From positions 20,201 to 84,200 of the forward strand of contig NMRA01000960.1 in NCBI GenBank assembly GCA_002633005.1: DNA of 64,000 nt, read 5' to 3'. Below, piece after piece: positions 34,537 through 47,800 of this stretch (position 1 is its first letter; the number at the start of each line of letters is the position of its first letter). The notes under the pieces were generated by a model. It saw only the letters and a program-made list of their open reading frames with translations, was not told the DNA's origin and searched no databases. A program made the translations under genes and the position numbers. Source of the stretch: Phoronis australis. Lineage: Eukaryota; Phoronida; Phoronidae.

Positions 34537-35885
34537 TCCACTGAATAATAGGAATGTTATTCAGTTGTTACATTCATCAACTTTTTTCGACCATGTCTTT
34601 GTCCTGTCGTTCGTTTCCCATTTTTCCCTAGTATAAAGTGACCAACAACGCGTGTATTCGCCTGGTCAAGTCTAGACATTTGCTATCACTGGTGGTGTGT
34701 TCCATCTGGCTAACACTAACAGTCTGACTCTGTAAGGTATAACTAGTGAACTTGCACTGAAGTTATTACAACATGTTGATAGCGTCATTCTCAAAAACAG
34801 GGAACATTATATCCGACTTGTTTCCGAAGTAGTTAGGTGTGATAAGACTGAACTCTGAAGTCGAAGTCCAAGTAGCCACAGTCAAAGTGATGTGTCGAAA
34901 ATCACCAATTTACTTTCAATTCAGACCCCTTTTAACTCACTTTTTATGCAAGTACAACCGTACAGGCGTACACGACTGGCCCCAGTTAGATTCCCGGTTC
35001 GGAGATTGATCTGAGTCGGCATTTACAACAGTTGTTCAGTAACATTTATATTGATTCAGAAACGCGATAGGCCTACTGCCTAAACCAGAAATCGCGATCC
35101 ACCATGTTTACAAAAGCGCCGTCTACTGAGCAAACGGATAGAAGTTTTAACTACTTTCGCGCAGGGTAATGTACTCCATATGAGTAAGATAATACATGCA
35201 GTGTTGGCTTACGTAGTAAATGCCGGGCGCACGCGCTACTGCAGCTGACAACTTGACGCCATATTGGAGAGTGCTACTAGTCACATGACACGGCTAATTG
35301 CCGTGTAAACAAACGGGGTAAATTGTCTTTTTCAAAGCGCGATATCTAACATATAAATAGGCCGAAGAGTGAGATTTTTTCCAGAAACATGCAAACACAT
35401 GTGATGTAGCACTTACATACGTTTTAAGAGTTAATCAGTCGATATGGAAAATGTCAAACTATTAGAATATCGCAACCAGTGGCAGATTTTCGAGTGGCCT
35501 GAGCGGATGCACGCCTGTCAATCCACTGCGTTTATTATTTTTCGTTTTTTCAAGAGAAACCAGTAAGATCGCGAAAATTTATCATTTAATTCGTGTCGCT
35601 CGATGCAAATACATTATATCCAGGAGACGTGCTGCTCACTTGGGACGTACTTTTGTTATGCCTCAATAAGCCTTAGTTTTCAGCATTGAAAATGACCCCC
35701 GGGTAACTACGTAAAATCAAAATACGATCCAGGTCGCATTTAATGGGAGACCATTTAAATTTAATGTGAACTACTGTGAAAAATGACCTCATTGGAGTCA
35801 TATAGATAAATGACAGGTTTTTAAAGTACATTAGGGCGTTCTCCCGTTCGACTAGACGTACAGCGGTTGTGAGCGTGTGATAGTC
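34537..35885. other. Non-coding stretch with a repeat fragment
   Basis: 35215-35276 shares CCGGGCGCACGCG-type sequence and CGCCATATTGGAGAGTG with the SINE candidate at 31512-31625. Nothing else could be supported. Confidence 0.4.
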
Positions 35886-35889
35886 TTAA

Positions 35890-37499
35890 AGGAGCATGCC
35901 ACCCAAAAACAACTTAATTTGTATCAATTTAGATCGACTAGTTCTACTCCATAACGACACGTACGGTTGCATTACCTGACACCTGACGGCAGACGGAGGT
36001 GTTGAAATTATCCAATGACGTCATCGGTTTCACACGCAGTCTGTTCAGCAGTTCACAACACGGGTTACTGGTGTCAGCTTATCGCTTGAAGTCATCGTTT
36101 AACACCAATAAATCACTTCGATGTAAAACCCTTAAAAATACACCGAGTTCTTATAAAAACGTGTATTATTTCGCTCTTACGGATTTATTTGTATTTGGAC
36201 ACACCGTAGCCTACAAAGTTCGGCAGGCTAATAAGGTCCGTAGCAGGAGTTTGGGGTCTGTTCGGAGATAATTTCGAAGTATTTTCCGTGAGATACAGAC
36301 AGGAGAACCTAGATCTGTGTTGTTTAGACTTGTGATTTTTTGAGTTTTAAACACAAAACGCTTGTTATCCTGGCCAGTGGCTCGGAAGCTGATCAGACAT
36401 CACGAACATAAACCAGCCAAAGTTCAGTGGAAACTAAACTTCCAGTCAAGAAAATACTATACTAGTGAGCCAATATGTTGGTGAATTAGCCACGAAACTG
36501 CAAATCTACTTACTCGTCGGGGGCCGCGAATTCACTCGGGTTCCGCTTTGGCCACAGCGCCGTCAGGGCAGAAGTTGTACATATTTGACAATCATTATTT
36601 GAGTAATGTAAATGTAAATAAAGATTCCCCTAACACCTGGCCTTGGGATGGAAATCGAATTGTTTCGCAACAGTTTCTGCCACCAAACACTAAATTAGCA
36701 TGAGCTCACACGGCCTCGGTGTCCCGTCAATTAGTTTTATTGCACCTAAAGCCGGTAACGCAGTGATTTATTCATTGCTGGCTTCTCAAATCATTTGCAT
36801 TTACGAACACTCCAAAGGCATTACAAATTGCATCTAATAAGACAGAATTTGTTTCAGTTTTATATAAGTATTGGTTAGGGTGAGAATAATTCATTTTGAA
36901 ACAGGACGCTCAGTAATAAACGCCAACATATCTATGGCAACTCGCAATCCCGACTTAGGACGAGCTAGAGCTCATCAGTCCCGACTTCGCAGGTGGATCG
37001 TTAAGTTTTACAGGCTATCAATTCGAACAGGAATACAGTGATGAAGAGATACTAGAGAGGCGCCATGAAAAAGCTCAGACAACTGAACGTATGGAGTTAT
37101 TTGGTAAGCCGGCATCCGTCAGGCACTGTCGACGTTTGCAGGCCACAGACACGGAGATGTTTCACGGCCTCGTACTTGCTATTTACAGCGTACATTTCAT
37201 TCGTCACTACCATGAGCCACTTCCTAAGCATTTCGGACTCTCGAGGAAGTAAAAAAAAAAAAAACGATATACCCGCTTTCCTCGCAGCTGCTTAGTTCAG
37301 ACAAGCGGGAACGATGCACCGCAACATAGCTGCATTCACTCTGCATATGAACCACTGACGTCGCTGCGTCGCTTCTCACCTTCCTCACAGGTTAACGCCA
37401 CACCTCTCGTCAAGGTGAGGTCGACTGTATAAGAGGCAATGTGGATATAGACCGATTAAGACGGTAAAAAAGACTAATAAAATCGGGTGGCATTCTCCT
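35890..37499 (+). mobile_element. 1.6-kb TTAA-flanked DNA transposon, copy 1
   Basis: The element is bounded by TTAA at 35886-35889 and 37500-37503. It starts AGGAGCATGCCACCC and ends with the complement of AGGAGAATGCCACCC, giving 15-bp terminal inverted repeats. A near-identical copy is at 53685-55345 and an end fragment at 31791-31901. TTAA target duplication points to the piggyBac or Kolobok superfamilies. No transposase is present, so it is non-autonomous. One short coding-like block near its right side is described separately. Confidence 0.88.
36955..37249 (+). pseudogene. Coding-like block inside TTAA element, copy 1
   Basis: After an acceptor-like CGACTTAG at about 36960, the frame reads DELELISPDFAGG, SFTGYQFEQEYSDEE and ILERRHEKAQ. 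It reaches a donor-like TTTG|GTAAGC near 37101 and then stays open to LSRK and a stop. YQFE-x-E-Y-x-DEE recalls the start of P2X7-ballast-like domains that are abundant in invertebrate genomes, but the diagnostic cysteines do not follow, so this is only a suggestion. Copy 2 has a 2-bp deletion in the same place. Confidence 0.35.
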
Positions 37500-37503
37500 T
37501 TAA

Positions 37504-37580
37504 GATGTCTATGGGTTAGAGCTCCGGACTCCCGCTTGGGAGACCTGGGTTCAAATCCTGACTTCACTGGCTGACATTCG
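37504..37580 (+). mobile_element. tRNA-like SINE head
   Basis: GGGTTAGAGCTCCGG (A-box-like) is followed by GGGTTCAAATCC (B box) at tRNA spacing, directly abutting the TTAA at the end of the 1.6-kb element. The arms do not form a convincing tRNA. It is likely a SINE head. Confidence 0.6.
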
Positions 37581-38493
37581 AGCATTGCACAAAGGTACCT
37601 CCTATTCCTCTGAGCTCAGTCTTGCTAGTGAGTGTATGCAAGGGAGTGAATGAGAACCTGGATATAATGCGAAAGCAATTTCTGTGGGGCTGTACTCACA
37701 TTTTTTAAAACGACATTCCGTGAGTCTGCTAAAAATAATTGGCAAAGGGACAATTTAAGAGAATGAAAAGCAGAACAAATCATCGAAAACAGAAATGGTC
37801 GCTTGACGTTGCGTTTGATACTCGAAATCATAAGATAATGTCAAACTGTTTTCGCCAGAAAATAGCGTCATTACAAACACAGACCCTGGTCATGTTTTAT
37901 TAACACTGAAGTAACACCGGAGAATGAAAAACACGAGGAAGTAAATATCAAATGCGCCATTGTTATTGCTGAATAAAGCGCGCACCTTTCTTACTATGAA
38001 AACGAGCACTGTTGTGCATAGCCTTGGTACGAAGCTGTATACCAAATATATCTTGACGTAGCTACATGTACATACCGGGTAGCTGGCTGGCCATGTTGTG
38101 CTAAACGTATTCGCTCTCATTTATCATATATCTTACAAAAGCATTATTTTATGAAGGCAACCAGTGTTCACATAACATAAAATTAAAATGTAAATATCAA
38201 CGACATAAAATTGCTTGATGCTAGTTTAACGCAATTCTTATTGATAATTTTCAAGCAGCCGTTTATCTTGTCATAATGAGCCAAACTTGGTTGAAGGCTC
38301 GAGTGCACCTATCAGACAAGAGATTGTATACATGTAGAGACTACGCATGACAATCGTGCCGTCAACCAAGTTTGTGTCAATGAATGGCTGCTACCAAATA
38401 CCGATTTCATAATGAATGACATGCATTACGTTAAAAAGATTATTCTAATGAGGTGATCCGTTTAAAATACTTGTTGATCAAGTCGAATTTACA
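37581..38493. other. Non-coding stretch upstream of the modular gene
   Basis: No gene, RNA gene or clear repeat recognised. Confidence 0.4.
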
Positions 38494-38580
38494 TGTAGCT
38501 CCACCAACAGAGCGTTAGACTGCCATCGCGGGGATTGCAGGTTCCCTTTCGCACCGAGACTAATCTCAGGAAATCACTTT
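38494..38580 (+). mobile_element. tRNA-like SINE head
   Basis: TAGCTCCACCAACAGAGCG and, about 35 nt on, GCAGGTTCCCTTTCGCACC resemble degraded A and B boxes in tRNA order, with a GACTGCCATCGCGG middle. The B box is damaged, so no promoter activity is implied. Confidence 0.5.
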
Positions 38581-38799
38581 TCGTCCCGATAACGTCCCTT
38601 TAAGATTGCTTTAGCCTGCAGTCTATCAACTACCAAGGTCACGTTTTTTCTTCGATTTACTTTTGAAACCATATACAATGCCGTTCACTGGGGCATTGTG
38701 CAGTGGCATGGGACACCATTCTGAACAATAAGGGTCAGCCATTCGACGTGTTATTAATAGTCAGTTTTCAAGTTGGCATGGCGTAAACTGCACGTAGAC

Positions 38800-38864
38800 A
38801 TGTCATTTTTAGTAAAATTGCTCATCTTGCTGTTTTCTGGACGATCGGTGCTAAGTACTGTTGG
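38800..38864 (+). CDS. Modular gene exon 1: signal peptide
   Basis: ATG at 38800 opens MSFLVKLLILLFSG-R-SVLSTV, a typical signal peptide with a basic start, a leucine-rich core and small residues before a likely cut. A GTAAGA donor follows at 38865, leaving two bases (GG). This phase fits exon 2, which begins with one base. The link to exon 2 spans a 5.5-kb intron containing the Penelope-like element, so it is the least certain join. Confidence 0.7.
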
Positions 38865-41800
38865 GTAAGATTTAACTTGTTCTTTTACGTGTATTGTACC
38901 AGGAATTGAAAGAGTTCCGAACTTTGCATGTTGTTTTTGTCAACGAATAAGACCTACGTGTAGACTACGTTTGTAAAAGACTTCTCTCTTAAACGATGCA
39001 ATTTCTTGTATTTTCACCAGTTTAAAGCACAAATCAAAAGATGCCACTAAGAGTGGAACAGTTTGTATACTGCTTAAGTTAATTCAAAAAGTTTAAAAGT
39101 TCACGAAAAGGCGTCCAGCATGATTCACCCGTTGCAACTAATTCGTTGATGCACCGGCAAGAGTTCAATTTAAAATTATATCTTAAATTCAGTTTATTTA
39201 AAAAATAGATGCAACTTTTAATAAAACATTATTTAGGACCAATGTTTTGACTGAAGGGGATTGTAATAAAATCCGCCTGAACTACAAAGAAGCAGAAATA
39301 GTTTCTCTGGACAAGTGCAGAGTACTGGACTGACAATCTAAAGGTCTCTAGGTCAATCACAGCTTACGTCAAGAAAAACGAAACAGGTGTTCATAATTGA
39401 CTAGCATGAGTGTACCGTACACCCGTGATCTTTCTTTTAAGAACGGTATAACACCTGAAGATGGACGAAAAGGTGACGTCGTGCCAAAGTAAATAGACAA
39501 CAGGTTGGTTATAAAAAATAATTGCAGACGGTCTGATACACGTTGTACCAGACATGCGCAGGCCGCAAATGTGAGCCCATTGCACTGCTCACCTGGAATC
39601 AATTTTATGCTTTATTAATATATAGTTAAAACCGAGATGAGGAGCTAGGATGTTGACTCAATGGTCTAGCAGTGTAACCCAGTGGTACTCGAAACTACGA
39701 CCTCCAGTAAAGAAAGCGGGCACCTATCACACTAGGCCACATTGACTTCTCAGCAGGATGGTTAAGTACACCGATAGATTTTAGAAATGATGTAATCATG
39801 ACAGGACTTCAAAGCGGTTTCAGGAAGACAGAATATAAACTGACAGATGACATGCTGGAAACATGCGTACGCATAGTGAGATGGTAAAAAACAATGACCC
39901 CTAAATAGCCTGCCCCTTTCAGCAATACACCTAAAAAGTGTGTTTTCGGCGGTAAAGCCCAATGTTCTTCAAATCATACAAAACATAGAAGACTCCGTCC
40001 TCATTACAGTTATTATATAGACGCTGAGGTTGGCCAGCAATGAAATATATCAAATAAACAAAGAAACATGAGGAACCCCAACACAGATCTCTGGATTGCC
40101 GGTCTAGTGCTCTCACCACAGAGCTACTGAGGACCCGATATCTGTGCAATTACTGTTTACAGCCAACTGTTAAGTCATACATCCCATGAGCGGCAAATCG
40201 TCTTTTTCACACAGGATTTGGACAATTATATATACACTCAGCATTTCACCAGTATGTGTTAACTAGATATAATAAATATATAGGCGCTGAGGTTGGCCAG
40301 TAATGAAATGTACCAAATAAACTCAGAAACATCAGGAACCCCAACTGGGAATCGAACCACTGTCTCTAGATTGCTGGTCTAGCGCTCTCTTATTTGATAC
40401 ATTTAAAGTTCATTTGTAAAAATAATCGTTTTCATCTCTTTTGCGTTAGAGTTTTATGTTTTTTGAAAATCCAAAGACTAAATGCGTAGAAACCGCAGAA
40501 AGTCAAAGTGGGAAGATTTTATTCCGTTTATATTCCTTGCTGCAATTTTATTTTCAAAATAAGTAATTTTTCGTTTTGTCATACCCCAAATCATACGTAA
40601 CAGTGTTTTCAACAGATATGCCCACGGCGTACACATAGGAAAATATTCATGTTTGAATCCCAAAACTTTGCCTAGATTTATGGAAAGTGGACACCCAAAC
40701 AGTATCTGAAGTAAACTTCCAACAATAAAGTCCCACCTGTGGGACAATGGTGCATCGGCTATGTTGTGTATTGAACGTATATTCACCCTGACTTCTAAAT
40801 ATACGTCCACGCTTATACGTGGATTTGACTTTTGGTCCCTAAACTAATATTTCCCAACAAGCACGTACCCTGGGCTTTTTTGCAGAAAATTCCGGTACCA
40901 AAGTTACCCTCAGGTGCAGAGTTACATCCTGTGCATATGTATTAGATAAGACATATTGATTACATGCTTTTTGTTTGGGCCAACAACTGCTGAAGATAAA
41001 TGCTATTTTTGCCTTCATTGTCTGCACACACATTTATGAACACGTTGATCGTTTACCATGATGCGCACTGAGCAAAGACAACGTCGTAAAAAGTAACCGA
41101 GAAAATTTGTTCTTTATGCATCTATCCCAGTACCTCCAGTATATGCAAAACAAAAGATGATACTACGGTTGAAGAAGTTTAAGTTGGCGATGTAATCGAT
41201 TGGCCAACGGCCTGGAAGTTTTTAAAAGAACACTAAACCCTGGTGATTTCAACCACTCCTCCTTCTGTCGGTGCAATGAACAATTGGCTATTAGTTGAGT
41301 AATAAGAACACAAAAGCACGATTCAACTAAAAATGCATACTTACTGCGTCACAGAATGGATAGTATTATACCTGGTGAGTGGTGTTCTAATAACATACTG
41401 TAGGTCTCGCTTTTCTGTTTAGCGGACTTTGCAAGGGATTTTCAAGAAATGCTCCAAACTTTGGGGTTGATATAGGTGCAGAGCATTTTGCTTTGTTTCA
41501 GAGAGATGGACGAGAAAGTCATTATTAATATCTATAAATACGTCAAAATCTGATTTTGTATCTCCATGATAGCAAATAGCAGCATATCTTAATAAAAGCA
41601 ACGACAGATTTAAACAAGCTTGACGCGTTTCGGTGTTTATTAAAACACCATCCTCAGAAGAAAAACCGGTGGCCCAACAAGTAATGATACACAAAGTCAG
41701 TTACAGGGAAGTAGCAGTAGACTAGACTAATAATGATAACCTGGGGTGTGCCAGTTGCCTATAGGGGCTGGGCTTACAGCAACTGCAGAGCCTCACGAAT

Positions 41801-44800
41801 TTTCAGCTACTTGACTGTTTCTCCTTGGACTATTATAGCAAAGTCATTGAAAGAGCACTGCTCGTAACAATGATTGGAGCTCTGCAGATGAATATTAACA
41901 TATGGACATCTGTCAGAACCTGTTCCCTGGTCGGGGTTCTCAGATAACGAACAGTTTCACCTATATAGGTGGAGCCACATCCAGCCCAACTTTGTACACT
42001 ACCCTCTATCGTAGACCCATAGGAATTTTGTCCTCAGGGTTAAATAAATTAGACAGTTTTAGAGACTTGAATGTTAATACAATTCTTAAGTTAACACAAT
42101 AAAAATCACCAATTTGTTGAGTTTTCGTTGAAGTTAACAATCTTGGCGTAATAACCAACATAGGGTATTTTAAAATACTTGTAGTTAGTTTTGTCTACAG
42201 GAGGAATATCATCAGGGTTACGTTGCAGTCTTGCTTTCAGTACTCTATTCACTAATTCAAAGGGATAGCCATTCTTTGAAAATTTGATGTAAGTTCAGAA
42301 TCAAATCTAGCCCATTGTTGTTAATGCGATATAAACTGCTTAATATTAGTTTTAATGAGACCGACCTTGCAAACAAATAATGTAAAGCTATGAAAGCAAG
42401 CGTACGGTCCTGTGTAGGTCTTCTTATGAAACACTGATGTTACCACTGAAGTACCCTCACGCTCCACGAACACGTCTAAAATGGCAATGTGTTGCCAACT
42501 TCTAAATCAATGCCGAATTTCAAGGTAGGTTGCCTCGAGTTTAAATATGCCAAAAATTCCTGGACTGACTGCTGATTTTCAAATACAAAACACATCATCC
42601 ACATGTCGTCGACATAGACATGAGGACCAACGTACGTCCTAATCCATGTTTTCTCATGATGACCTAAAAACATGCCGGCTAATATGGAAGCCAAAGGTGA
42701 ACCCATTGCTACACCGTCAATTTGGTTAAAAACCTCTCCATTAAATATGAAATGGGTTTTGTTGGTGGCAGATTTGAATAACTCTATCCATGAGTTCATC
42801 TCGAGTAATCTTTGCACTGGGATAGCTTTTCATGGTACAGCCAGTAGCCAAAGATATACATTCGTTCACAGGTAGGTTAGTAAACAAACTCGCGATATCA
42901 AAAGAAACCATGAACCGATTCTCGAGAAGTTGACCCCTAACCGCAGAAACAAAGGATAATGTATCACCTGCTGTGTAATCCTCTTTTATATGTGGTTTGA
43001 GTAGCTTACATAGGCACTTGGCAAGATTGTAGTTGAAGGTATTCACAGATGACGCAATAGGTTTAAATGGAGGAATGGAATCCTCTGTCGGCTTGTGCAT
43101 TTTCGGTAAACCATTGGGTAGACCATATAGTCTGCTTGGCTGTGAACCTTGTGATACAAATAGTTGTAAGTTTCAGTATCTAAACCATTATTCTTAATTT
43201 TGCGAAAGAACCTCTGTAGCTGTTCTTCTCAAGTTAGTGTGGGATCTGCTTTGACACGTCTCAACTTCAATACGTCACTCGGAATTGCATTCAAAGAATT
43301 GACATAATCATTACGATCTAAAATCGCTGCACCATTTCCCTTCTGGAGTCTAATTATCACTAGGTTGTTGTTTCTTCACAGTTCTTTGACTACCTTAAAC
43401 TTTCTCAAATCATTCTAATGGTCTGTGGGACGACATAATTTTGTTAAATCTACCTTCAGTTCAGTATCTTTAGTAGGGTCAATAATTTTTTTTTGCTCAA
43501 AACATACAGCTACATCGGACTTTTTAAAATTCGGTGGACAAACTGACACAGATAAGCCATTTTTCAGAACATTCATTTGTTCCTTAGTGAGTCTAAACGC
43601 CGGCCTCATCAGGAGTGAAAGCCAATACAGTGTTACGGGTCAGCTTCTTGAGCTTCTTGTGACCACTGTTTTTTTCTAGGAAGTGCTCGTATTATGTCAG
43701 AGAGGTATATCGCAGGAGCTACCAAGAGCGTTACACAGTGGGATGTTGGTGGTTCGGGTGGAACAGGTGCACCAAATACAGGTACGGGTAGCTCATGTGT
43801 CAGTAATAACATGACGTACGTTTCGTTTGATCCATAAGTATTCAGTCTGACAATGTGTTAATCAGACTTGGCGAAGTGTCTCACTGTATGTTAATTAGCC
43901 GCTGTGTCTCCTTATGACGCACATACTTAATTACGCATGCGCTACCACACTGGTGAAACAAACAGTTGTCTCTGAAATATAAAGCGGTTTCACCCATAGA
44001 AATAAACATCACTACCTTCAAGCAAACGCAAATGTTTCAGGTATAAAGGATGCAATGTGAGTATTGAGCGTCTCCATTCTATTTTTGAGATTTAGCCCTG
44101 GCCATTGACATTTTTATAGATAGCTGGATACGTCACACTGCTATGGAATGTGGGATGCCGCTCATTCAAAGCAGAACAAAACCGACCAATGGAAACAGTG
44201 AACGTATAACATCATTTCCTGTCAAGAAGTGACACGGGCTGCGTTCAGTAGACATTCATTGCCGACTGCATGTAGATATGCGGTCACGCCATGCAGTAAA
44301 AATAGTGGCACAGACGCGGCGTTACCAAATTGTACATTGTTGAAAGTTACTTCCTTCTAGATTCAAAGTGACGCTTTTATAGATAAAAGAAACAAGTGAA
44401 TGTTCATATTACTTACAGGACGGTATACACATACGATACCAGACAAGTACTGAAGTACCGCTGCTGTACAAATTATGTTCTTCATAATTCTGCTTGCGAA
44501 CGTAAGTTGTCACGTCATAGTTTACAGTACTGCACTAATGTTCGTTATAAAAATGTTCATGATGAAATCTCAAAAAATGCTTAAACAGTTTGCTAAATTG
44601 TCATGATTTCGCTTTAAATTCGTTTCATGGAACTTTCGGATTTTTAAATAAAAAATCATAAGAGTTCTATTTTGATAACAAAAATGGAAAATTTAAAATC
44701 AATTGCTTACAGCGTTTTTGAAAACAATACATAAAGAATAGCATCTGAAAGTTTCATGAGAATCCAATCAGCCATTCGGAGATATGATGTTACGAACTTA

Positions 44801-47800
44801 GCCAAATGTGGACATTTGTCTGGGTTCGTGCATCACCTTAACCAAGGGTCCTCGCAGCATCTGGCGACTGATTGGCGTTAGAGACATCCCAGTTTCCCAG
44901 CAGTTACTTGACAAAGATAACTTCTTCACATGTGCCACCTGACTGTGATTATTTGTTTCACTGATCGAACTACCGGGTATTTCCGATAGACCCTCTGGGT
45001 GCTCTTTCGGACACGCCTATTTTCCCGAGTTGGTTTTGCGTCCGCAAAAGCCCCCAAGAGGTCATTCGGAAAATGTGGTGGGGCTAATTCGGAAACCTGT
45101 ATTGGTTACTATAGCGGACTCATCGAGCAGACTTTAAAAGTGCTATAAGGATTACGTTACTGCACTTGAGATTAGAAAATTAAACTCAGAAGGCGGTGGG
45201 TGATATATTTTTAAGGACGACAATTGGAAAACCTGAAATTTTACGAGAGGACTTTTTCAAGCGCATATACAGGGATTTTTCCAGGTCTGAAAATGGACCA
45301 GCATGCGTGGGATTCTTAGTCCATCACGGTGTTTGAAAACTGACCAAGCAAGGGGTAATGGGCACCCTTAATAAGAATAAAACCTGCTTTTCTGAAGTAT
45401 GAGATGGTGATGGAGGTTGTATTATGTACTCATCAGTACATTAAAATTGACTTTTTTGAGTTCTGTAATCCTAGAATAGATTTTTATTTTTGCACCAACA
45501 AAACTGAAAATTCGCGAAGAAAAAATCTCTCATACAGCTTCCCAAGATCTCCTTCGTCACTGTTGTAGCAAAACGAATGATATTTGTTCTATTTGGCATC
45601 TTGGTCGATGGATAATTGCACAATCGAGTAGCGCCTCCTAGAGTCTTTTAATCTAACTGACAGTCACAGATTGACAGAAAAGTGTGTAAGTGTGAAAAAC
45701 TGACTGTATAAAAACTATGAAAGAGACAAGAATTTTTATTCTTGCGTTGGGCTGAACAAAGACAGCAGTAACAGATGGAAGTTAACTCATGTTCCAAAAG
45801 AATCCGATATAGATTTGGGAGAGCGATAAAAATGCGTAAAAATGACCTTAATAATAATCAGTGAAAATGATATTTTTGTAGGCTAAAATGGGAGGACATA
45901 AAAAATCAATCAATGCATCCGAACTAATTTTTCTTGTATGTTATTCTTTCTTCTTTCTGCTATGTAGATAGCGTGAAGCGATGATGTGTTGTTGCTGACA
46001 AAAATTCACCTACTTCCCATTACTATTATTTGCTATTTTTCAGAAAAAGTACAAAGTGGTCGTAAAAAGGGTTAAAAAAACTCAGAAATTCTTAAAAAAT
46101 CAGACTCGGGTGTCTTTTGACAAGGCCAGCATGCTAACTTTGAAGAAAATTGGTGATTTTGCATATGTAGCCCACCATCTGGTTTTTATATGGAATTGCT
46201 CTTTTAAGACTTAAAAGTCTTTAGCATCAAACACAAAGGACATAAAGTAAGAATTAGTTGACAAATTGAAAAGCTGATTCTTGAGAAAATATGAAAGAAA
46301 TCAGTGAGGTGAAGGGAATAAACCAGCATGAAATAGGGAATCAAAGGTTTCAAAATTCTGTATACCCACAATTAATTTCATACGTACTTTTGCAGCACTG
46401 TGCCAGGGACACAGGTGGTGCCCGAATGGAGGACACTGTTCCAGCCCTAATTTCTGCAGTAACTGTAATGATGGATACTATTCACCCAGATGTGACGGTG
46501 AGTTGAGCAATCATTCGCATGGAGAGCTAATAGCCACATCTCGAATTCAAATCTCCTCTTCGCCAAGGTAAAATGTTGACCTTGCGTTTGAAAGAAAGAC
46601 TCAAACACACGTCTGAGCAAAATCAGCTAAGTAAAGAACGACGTCACAGCCCACCCGGCTGTCACAGTTTCGTGTTAGGCGCAGCAAACGTAAAGCTTCA
46701 CTGACATTAGAACGTATGAGTATTGATAAGCATCAGTGACAGCAGAGAACAACGGTGAAACAACTTCTACGGATACCCAGCATTGCTTGTATATACAGCT
46801 GAATCGGAGTGGAGTTGAATGAAGTACTCCGGAATGTGGCTATACATGTAGCAGTTTTCTTAAATGTTGTAATTGACTTTATATCATTACATTTACGTCC
46901 ACAGTGATGGTACAGTGTATACACCGACCAGTAATAAGTGTTCGATTTTTCACGACGTCAAGGAAGACTGAAAAATGCCACACGTACTTATTTAGCGTGT
47001 AGCAATCAATTTCTTTTTAGCTAGTCGTGCCCTCTATCAGCGGGACCGCCTACTGGGTTTACCGGATTCTACGACCTATGAATTAGGTTAGAGTAGTTCG
47101 AGCTTTCATGCAGGAATTAGTCAGTAATGGACCACCACCAATTTTTAGAATATTTTTTGGGGACCCTATTGATTTCTGGTGAAATCGGTACGCGTCACCC
47201 TCCGACGTTTCTGAAAATCGTTAAGGAATTACCAGCATGCCGTTATTTTCTACCATTTGACGTCTGCTCTAGAAAGACACGAAGAGTAAGCAACCCAATT
47301 TTTGCGTTGCATTCCAATGGAGCGAGTTCCATATTTTTTGGAAAATAACATGCCAATGGCTACACAGCGTTTGGTCATGACATCATGTCCCCCGTGTGTG
47401 AATATTGCAGATTTGTCTGGATATGGATTTTTTCATTTTATGCTCAATTCGGTCGGACCCCATGGCCGGTTTCGTCATGATTGGCATTCAAATCAAATAC
47501 CGAGACAACCCTTTGTTCAGACCATGGATCCGTCTTGAACTCATAATATAATATCGTGTGAGGACGCTAAACGCATACATTTCACATTTTGTTAAACGTG
47601 AAACAATACCAACCCCATTTGCAAGTCACCATTAAGTGTATTGTTCAGGTACATTCAACGTAATAAAAATTCTATCTCTCACGCATCAATTATCAATGTG
47701 TTGCCAGGTAGTTTTCACACAAGAGTGGAAAATATGTAGCCTGTGAAATACATAGGCTTTGATGTGGCTCTTCAAATGTTTATTATGGGGGGTTCAACGT

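Noticed and set aside
46291-46395. 5' extension of exon 3 in the overlapping open frame
   Set aside because: The EGF cysteine pattern is in a different frame that begins at the TTTTGCAG acceptor, so the longer frame is a shadow.
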